A DNA stretch of 64,000 nt from Streptomyces sp. SN-593. GTDB taxonomy: Bacteria; Actinomycetota; Actinomycetes; Streptomycetales; Streptomycetaceae. How positions within the stretch are numbered: the first letter of the stretch is position 1; every line of letters starts with the position of its first letter. The notes under the pieces were generated by a model. The model saw nothing but the letters and a program-made list of their open reading frames with translations. It was not told where the DNA came from and made no database searches. A program made the position numbers and the translations under genes. Location: the NCBI RefSeq assembly GCF_016756395.1, contig NZ_AP018365.1:7382001-7446000 (forward strand), in the 5' to 3' direction. Of the stretch, positions 32,601-41,600 are shown one piece after another.

Positions 32601-35600
32601 GGCCGGTGAGGACCTGGTTGCGGCGGGCACGTTGCAGCGCGGCGATGGCGGTCGTAACCGCTGGCTGACCGCACTGGCTGGTGCGTATGCGGCTGGCGTG
32701 GAGGTGGACTGGGCGGCGGTGAGCACCGCCGCCGGCGCCGGCAAGGTGACTCTGCCGACGTATCCGTTCCAGCGCCGGCACTACTGGCCCAAGGCCGTCA
32801 GCGCGCGTGGGGACGCCTCCTCGATCGGACTGCAGCGCTCCGGTCACCCGTTGCTGGGTGCTGCGGTGTGGCTGGCCGAGGGCGACGGGCTGGTGTTGAC
32901 GGGGCGCCTGTCGTTGGGGGCGATGCCGTGGCTGGCCGACCATGCGGTCCACGGCACCGTCCTGCTGCCCGGCACCGCGTTCGTGGACTTGGCGGTCCAC
33001 GCCGGTGACCTGGCCGGGTGCGGCATGCTGGAGGAGCTGACGCTCCAGGAGCCCCTGGTCCTGCCGAGCCTGGGTGGCGTGCAGCTTCAGGTCCATGTCG
33101 GTGACAGCGAAGGCGACAGCGGCCGCCGAACGGTCACGGTGTCCTCCCGTGACGGAGACGGTGAGTGGGTCCGGCATGCCGTGGGCGTACTGGCCGCAAC
33201 TGATGGTGAGCCGGTGCCGTCCCCGCTGGCCGTTTGGCCACCGGCCGGCGCGGAGCCGGTTCCGGTCGACGACGCCTACGAGAAGCTCGCCGGGCGTGGT
33301 TACGGCTACGGTCCGGCCTTCCAGGGTCTGCGTCAGGTCTGGCGCGCCGGGGACACGGTCTACGCCGAGGTGGAGCTGCCCCAGGCCGCGGAAGCCGATG
33401 CGACCGGGTTCGGTCTGCACCCCGCTCTGCTCGACGCCGCGCTGCACGGTCTGCTGGCAGCGAGTGACGGCAGCGGTGGGACGGGGCTGCCGTTCGCGTG
33501 GTCGGGGGTGCGGCTGCTGGCCGGCGGTGCACGCCATCTGCGGGTGGCCCTGGCCCAGGTCCAGGGTGGTGTCTCGGTCACCGCGTTCGACGCCGTCGGT
33601 CAGCCGGTGTTGCAGGCGCGGTCGTTGGCGTTGCGTGAGGTCCCGGCTGGTCAGCTCAGCGGCTCGGGTCGGCAGGTGCGGCAGTCGCTGTTCACCGTCG
33701 ACTGGGTCCCGCTGACCGCGCAGGCTTCGGTGGCCGCCGGCGTGCACTGGGTACGGCACGGCCAGCCGGTCGGCTCCGCGCCGGTGGCGGTCGCGGCCGT
33801 GCCGGCCGCCCCGTTCGGGATGTCGGCGCCGCAGGCGGCCCAGGTGGCCGCCGCGACGGTGCTGGACTGGGTGCAGCAGTGGCTGGCCGACCCCGAGACG
33901 GACACCGCACGGTTGGTGGTATGGACGCAGGGAGCGGCCTCCGGTCAGGACCTGGCCGCCGCGGCGGTGACGGGTCTGGTCCGCTCGGCCCAGTCCGAGC
34001 ACCCCGGCCGCCTGGTCCTGGTCGACGTCGACCCGTCAGCCGGGCTCTACCCCAGCTACGACGCCGACGTGGAGACCGTTCTCGCGGCTGTGCTGGATGC
34101 CGACGAACCGGAGGTCCGGGTCCGTCCCGCTGCCGACGGTGGCGGCGTGGTGGCGTTCGGCCGGCGGCTGGTCCGGGCGGGGACGGAGGAGCCCGGGGCC
34201 GCGCCCGCCGAGTGGGACGCGCAGGGCACGGTGCTGATCACGGGCGGAACGGGGGCGCTGGGCGGGGAGTTGGCCCGACACCTGGTGGACGCCCGTGGCA
34301 TGCGGCACCTGGTGCTGATGTCGCGGCGCGGCCCGGCCGCGCCGGGAGTGGCGCGCCTGACTGCCGAGTTGGCGGCCTCGGGAGCGTGCGTGCGGGTGCA
34401 GGCGGGTGACGCCGCCGACCATGACGCCCTGGCTCCGGTGCTGGAAAGGATCGCGGCTGCGCGGCCGTTGACGGCGGTGGTGCATGCCGCCGGGGTGATC
34501 GACGACGCGACCGTGGAGTCGTTGACGCCCGAGCGTATGGCGCCGGTGCTGGCCGCGAAGGCCGATGCGGCGTGGAACCTGCACGAGTTGACGGAGGGCG
34601 CGGGCCTGGCGGGCTTCGTGCTGTACTCCTCGGCCGCGGCGGTCATGGGCAGCCCCGGGCAGGGGAGTTACTCCGCCGCGAACGCCTTCCTGGACGCACT
34701 CGCCACCTACCGCCGGGACCGGCACCTGGCCGGCCAGTCACTGGCCTGGGGCTTGTGGGCCCAGACCTCGGAGATGACCGGCCACCTCGACGGCACGGGT
34801 CTGTCCCGCCTGCGCCGTGCCGGCATCCAGCCGTTGACGGCCGAGCGCGGCCTGGCGCTGTTCGACGCCGCAGCCGCGCTGCGTGCGCCCTTGGCAATTC
34901 CGGCTCTGTTGGACCTGACGACGCTGTCCCGCCCCGGAAGGCCGTTGCCGCCAATGCTGCGCGGCCTGGTCGCCGGTGGTCCCGCCCGCCCGACCGCGGC
35001 CGGGGCGGCGACCGCGGCTCCGGACGCGGGCGGCCTGGCGGCCCGGTTGGCGGCGCTGTCCGGCGCCGAGCGCGAGCAGGAAGTCCTCGAGATCGTCCGG
35101 GTGGCTGCGGCGGCTGTCCTGGGCCATGCCGGCCCCGGGGACATCGATCCCCGGCGGGCGTTCCGCGAACTGGGCCTCGACTCCCTGACCGCACTGGAGT
35201 TGCGCAACCGACTGGTCGCGGAGACGGGCCTGAGCCTGCCCGCCACCCTCGTCTTCGACTACCCCGTCCCGCTGGAACTCGCCCGGCACCTGGTGGCGGA
35301 GGCGTGCGGGACGGCCGAACCCCTCGGCGAGAGCGCCGGGCCGGCGGTTCGTGTCGGTACGGACGAGCCGGTGGCGATCGTCGGAATCGGCTGCCGGTTC
35401 CCGGGGGGAGCGGAGGGACCGGAGGGCTTCTGGCAGTTGGTCGCCGGTGGCTCGGACGCGATGGCGGGCTTCCCGTCGAACCGCGGCTGGGACCTGGCCG
35501 GTCTGCCGGACCTCGAGTCGGGCGATGACGAGGGCGCGCGGTACGCCCCGGTGGGTGGCTTCCTGGACAGCGCTGGTGAGTTCGATGCCGAGTTCTTCGG

Positions 35601-38600
35601 GATCAGTCCGCGTGAGGCGTTGGGGATGGATCCCCAGCAGCGGCTGCTGTTGGAGACGTGCTGGGAGGCGCTGGAGGACGCGGGCATCACCCCGGGTTCA
35701 CTCCACGGCTCCGACACGGGCGTCTACGCCGGCATCATCACCTCCGGCTACCGAGTCGGGGGCCAGTACGGGGCCGGCGGCTACGGGATGACCGGGACGA
35801 CGGCGAGTGTTGCGTCCGGACGCGTGGCGTACGCGCTGGGGCTCCAGGGTCCCGCGGTCTCGATCGACACGGCGTGTTCCTCGTCGCTGACGGCGATCCA
35901 CCTGGCCGCGCAGGCGCTGCGGTCCGGGGAGTGCGGGATCGCGCTCGCGGGCGGCGTCACCGTGATGGCCACCCCGGGCGCGTACCTGGAGTTCGCGCGA
36001 CAGCGAGGACTTGCTGCCGATGGCCGGTGCAAGCCGTTCTCGGATGCCGCCGACGGCACCGGGTGGGGCGAGGGCGTCGGAGTAGTGGTGCTGGAGCGGC
36101 TGTCCGTCGCCCGTGAACGTGGGCACCGGGTGCTCGCGGTGGTGGCGGGGAGCGCGATCAACCAGGACGGGGCCAGCAACGGGTTGTCGGCGCCGAATGG
36201 TCCGTCGCAGCAGCGGGTGATTCGGGCGGCGTTGGCGAGTGCGGGGTTGCAGCCTGCTGATGTCGATGTGGTGGAGGCGCATGGCACGGGTACGGCGTTG
36301 GGTGATCCGATCGAGGCGCAGGCGCTGTTGGCCACGTACGGTCAGGGTCGGCCGGAGGGTCGGCCGTTGTTGTTGGGTTCGGTGAAGTCGAACATCGGGC
36401 ACACGCAGGCGGCTGCGGGTGTGGCGGGCGTGATCAAGATGGTGCAGGCGATGCGGCACGGGATGCTGCCCGAGTCCCTGCATGTGGATGCTCCGTCGTC
36501 GCATGTGGACTGGTCGGCGGGGGCGGTGGAGTTGCTGATGGCGCCGCGGGAGTGGCCGGTGGGGTCTGGTCCGCGGCGGGCTGGGGTGTCGGCGTTCGGG
36601 ATCAGCGGCACCAACGTCCACCTGATCCTTGAAGAGCCCACCGTGAACGGCCCTGCGCCGGACGGATCCGACGACGGCGGACGCCTCGTGGACGCCTCGG
36701 CTCCGGATACCGCTGTCCTGGAAGGGCCGGAATCCGGGGGTTCGGTGGCGTGGGTGGTGTCGGCGCGGTCGGGTGGGGCGTTGGCTGCGCAGGCGGGTCG
36801 GTTGGCGGAGTTCGTGGGGGCTCGGCCGGAGATTTCGGCCAGGGACGTTGCGTTGTCGTTGGCGGTGTCGCGGACGACGACGTTCTCGCATCGTGGGGTG
36901 GTGGTTGGTGAGGACCGTGACCAACTGCTGGCGGGTCTGGGGGCGGTCGCGGAGGGCCGGGAGGCGCCGGGCGCTGTGTCCGGGGTTGTTGGTTCGGTGT
37001 CGGTGTCTGGGCCGGTGTTCGTGTTCGCGGGTCAGGGTGCGCAGTGGGTCGGGATGGGCCTGGAACTGTGGGATGGGGAGCCGGTGTTCGCGGCGGCGAT
37101 GGAGCGGTGTGCTGCGGCGTTGGAGCCGTTCGTGGAGTGGCGGCTTCGTGATGTGCTGGGTGATGCGGGGTTGTTGGGGCGGGTGGATGTGGTGCAGCCG
37201 GCGTCGTGGGCGGTAGCGGTCAGTTTGGCCGAGCTGTGGCGGGCCTGCGGTGTGGAGCCGGCGGTGGTGGTGGGTCACAGTCAGGGTGAGATCGCGGCGG
37301 CGTGTGTCGCGGGCGGCTTGTCCTTGGAGGACGGTGCGCGGGTTGTGGCGTTGCGTAGTCGGGCGTTGGCGGGTCTTGCTGGGACGGGGGGGATGGTGTC
37401 GGTGCCGGCGGGGTTGGGTGAGGTGGGGGAGTGGATCTCCGCGTGGGGTGAGGACTTGTCGGTCGCGGCCGTCAACGGCCCCCGCCAGGTGGTGGTGGCG
37501 GGCGCCGCGAGCGCGTGCACGGAGTTCGCGGAGGCGTATGCGGATCGGGGGGCGCGGCGGATCGCGGTGGACTACGCCTCCCACACCGCGCATGTCGAGG
37601 CCGTCGAGGAGCGTCTTGCCGGGGATCTGGCGGGGGTGTCCGCGGTCTCTGGTTCGGTGCCGTTCTTCTCCACGCTTGAGGCCCGCCTGGTGGATACGGC
37701 TGAGTTGGATGGTGGGTATTGGTTCCGGAATCTGCGTCGGACGGTGCGGTTCGGTGAGGTCGTCGCGATGCTGGCGGCGGAGGGGCATCGGGTGTTCGTG
37801 GAGGTGAGTCCGCATCCGGTGTTGGGGTTGGCGATTGCGCAGGCCGGTGAGGATCTGGTTGCTGCGGGCACGTTGCAGCGCGGCGATGGTGGCCGGAGCC
37901 GCTGGCTGACCGCGTTGGCCGGAGCGTATACGGCTGGTGTGGAGGTGGATTGGGCGGCGGTGACCGCTGACGGGGGTCGGGCGGTGAAGGTCGGGCTGCC
38001 GACGTATCCGTTCCAGCGGGAGCGTTACTGGCCGAAGGCTGTGGCCGGGCGTGGGGATGCTTCGTCGGCTGGGCAGGAGCGGGTGGGGCATCCGTTGCTG
38101 GCGGCGGCGGTGTGGCTGGCCGAGGGCGACGGGCTGGTGCTGACGGGCCGTCTGTCGCTGGGGGCGATGCCGTGGCTGGCCGACCACACCGTCCACGGCA
38201 CCGTCCTGCTGCCGGGCACGGCCTTCGTGGACCTGGCGATCCACGCAGGGGACCTGGCCGGTTGCCGCACGTTGGAGGAGTTGACGCTCCAAGAGCCCCT
38301 GGTCCTGCCGGGCCAGGGTGGTGTGCAGCTTCAGGTCCATGTCGGTGACAGCGAAGGCGACAGCGGCCGCCGAACCGTCACGGTCTCCTCCCGCGGAGGC
38401 GAGGGCGAATGGGTCCGGCATGCCGTGGGCGTACTGGTCCCGGGCGGTGGTGAGCCTGTTCCGGTCCCGCTGGCCGCTTGGCCTCCGGTCGGCGCTGAGC
38501 CGGTTCCGGTCGACGGCGCCTACGAGAGGTTCGCCGAGCGGGGCTACGGCTACGGTCCGGCGTTCCAGGGCCTGCGTCAGGTCTGGCAGGCCGGGGACAC

Positions 38601-41600
38601 CGTCTACGCCGAAGCCGAACTGCCCGAGGCCATCGGCTCCGATGTGGCCGGGTTCGGTCTGCACCCGGCACTGCTCGACGCCGCGCTGCACGGTCTCCTG
38701 GCCGTCGGCACCAGCAGCAGCACCAGCAATGGCATCGGCAACGGCAGCGGCGGGACGGGATTGCCGTTCGCGTGGTCGGGGGTGCGGCTGCTGGCCGGCG
38801 GTGCCCGCCATCTGCGGGTGGTCCTGGCCCGTGAGTCGGGCGGCGTCTCGGTGACGGCGTTCGACGCTGTCGGTCAGCCGGTCCTGCGGGCTCAATCGCT
38901 GGCGATGCGTGAGACCTCGGCCGGTCAGCTCGCCGGGTCCGGTCGCCAGGTGCGGCAGTCGCTGTTCACCATGGACTGGGTGCCGTTGACCGCGCAGGCT
39001 TCGGCCACCCCGGTGCCGTGGGTGCGGCACGGCGAGTCGGTCGGCTCCGCGCCGGTGGTGGTGGCGGTGGTTCCGGCTGCGGAGCCCGGGGTCTCGGCGC
39101 CGCAGGCGGCCCAGGTTGCCGCCGCGACGGTGCTGGGTTGGGTGCAGCAGTGGCTGGCCGATCCCGAGACCGACGACGCGCGGCTGGTGGTCTGGACCCA
39201 GGGTGCGGCTGCCGGCCAGGATCTCGCTGGTGCGGCGGTGGTGGGCCTGGTCCGCTCGGCGCAGTCCGAGCACCCCGGCCGCCTCCTCCTGGTTGATGTC
39301 GACCCGTCAGCCGGTCTCGACCCGGACCGTGACGCCGACGTGGACACCGTCCTGGCCGTGGCACTGGACGCCGACGAGCCCGAGATCCGCATCCGACCCG
39401 CTACTGACGGCGGGAACGTCGCGGCGTTCGGCCGGCGGCTGGTCCGGGCCGGGGCGTCCGGGGAACTGGTGCTGCCCGGTGGTGCGGGTTGGCGGGTGGA
39501 GGTGACCCGGCCGGGTGACCTGGGCAGTACCGCTGTCATCGACGCTCCGGAGGCGGATGCGATGCTGTCGGAGGGTCAGGTCCGCGTGGGCCTGCGTGCG
39601 GCGGGGGTGAACTTCCGCGACGTGGTCGCCGGTCTGGGGATGGTCTCCGACGGCCGGATCCTCGGCGGGGAAGGTGCCGGGATCGTCCTGGAGACCGGTC
39701 CCGGGGTGACCGGCCTGACGGTTGGTCAGTCGGTGATGGGGCTGGTTCCGGGTTGGGGGCCGGCCGGGATCGTGGACAGCCGGTTGGTGGCTGCTGTCCC
39801 GCAGGGTTGGTCGTTCCAGCAGGCTGCGGCGGTGCCGGTCGGGTTCCTGACGGCGTTCTACGGGTTGCGGGATCTGGCCCGGGTCCGTCCCGGTCAGCGG
39901 GTGCTGATTCATGCCGGTACGGGTGGTGTCGGCACGGCCGCGGTGCAGCTTGCCCAGGCCTGGGGCCTGGAGGTCTTTGCGACGGCGAGTCCGGCCAAGC
40001 AGTCCGCGTTGCGGGCCATGGGGGTGTCCGACACCCATATCGCCTCGACCCGTGATCTGGCGTTCTGCGACCAGTTCCTTGCCGTGACCGGTGGCGAGGG
40101 CATGGACGTGGTGGTGAACGCGCTGGCCGGGGAGTTCACGGACGCCTCCCTGCGGCTGCTGCCGCGCGGTGGCCGGTTCGTGGAGATGGGCAAGACCGAC
40201 ATCCGCGACCCCGAGCAGGTCGCCGAGGCCCACCCCGGGGTCGTCTACCAGGCGTTCGACCTGATGGACGCCGGTGTGCCGCGGGTGGCGGAGATGCTGG
40301 CCGAACTGGGCGCGATGTTCGACGGGGGTGAGCTGACTCCGCCGCCGGTGACGTGCTTCGAGCTGTCGCAGGCGGTGGCGGCGCTGCGTCACCTCCAGGC
40401 CGCCCGGCACATCGGCAAGGTCGTCGTGAACGTCCCTGCTGAATGGGACCCCGAGGGGACGGTACTGGTCACGGGCGGCACCGGGACGTTGGGTGGGGAG
40501 TTGGCCCGGCACCTGGCCGGCTCCCGGGGCATGCGGCATCTGCTGCTGATGTCCCGGCGCGGCCCGGCGGCTCCGGGAGCGGCCCGCCTGGTCGCGGAAC
40601 TCGCCGGATCGGGCGCTGAAGTGCGGGTGCAGGCCGGCGACGCCGCCGACCGCGACGCCCTCGCCTCGATCCTGCACCGGGATACAGCACTCCGCCCGTT
40701 GACGGCGGTGGTGCACGCCGCCGGGGTGATCGACGACGCCACCGTGGAGTCGCTGACGCCCGAGCGCATGGCGCCGGTCCTGGCGGCGAAGGCGGACGCG
40801 GCCTGGAACCTGCACGAATTGACCGAGGGCGCGGGCCTGGCCGGCTTCGTGCTGTACTCCTCGGCCGCGGCGGTCATGGGCAGCCCCGGGCAGGGCAGCT
40901 ACGCCGCCGCGAACGCGTTCCTCGACGCACTCGCCGCCCACCGCCGCGACCGCCACCTGGCCGGCCAGTCGCTGGCGTGGGGATTGTGGGCCCAAGCCTC
41001 GGAGATGACCGGCCACCTCGACGGCACGGGTCTGTCCCGTCTGCGCCGTGGCGGCGTCCAGCCGCTGTCGACGGAGCAGGGCATGGCGCTGTTCGAGGCC
41101 GCTACCGCGTTGGGCGCGCCGCTGGCCGTCCCGGCCCGGCTGGACCTGACGGGGTTGTCCCGCGGCGGAAGGCCGGTGCCCGGGCTGCTGCGGGAGCTGG
41201 CCGCCGCTGGCGGTGTCACCGAGCGTCCGACGGCGGCCGTGGCCGCGGATGCGGGTGGCCTGGCGGCCCGGTTGGCCGCGCTTCCTCCCGCCGATCGCGA
41301 GCAGGAGGTCCTGCAGATCGTTCGGGCCGCCGCGGCCGTGGTCCTGGGCCATGCCCGCCCCGGGGACATCGATCCCCAGCGGGCCTTCCGTGAACTGGGC
41401 CTCGACTCCCTGACGGCGCTGGAGCTCCGCAACCGGCTCTCGGCCGAGACCGGCCTGAGCCTGCCCGCCACCCTGGTCTTCGACCACCCCGTCCCCCTGG
41501 ACCTCGCCCGGCATCTGCACGAACAACTGGTGCCGCGCGAAGCCGGCGCCATCGAGACGGCCCTGGCAGATCTGGACGGTCTGCGCGCTGTGTTGTCGGC

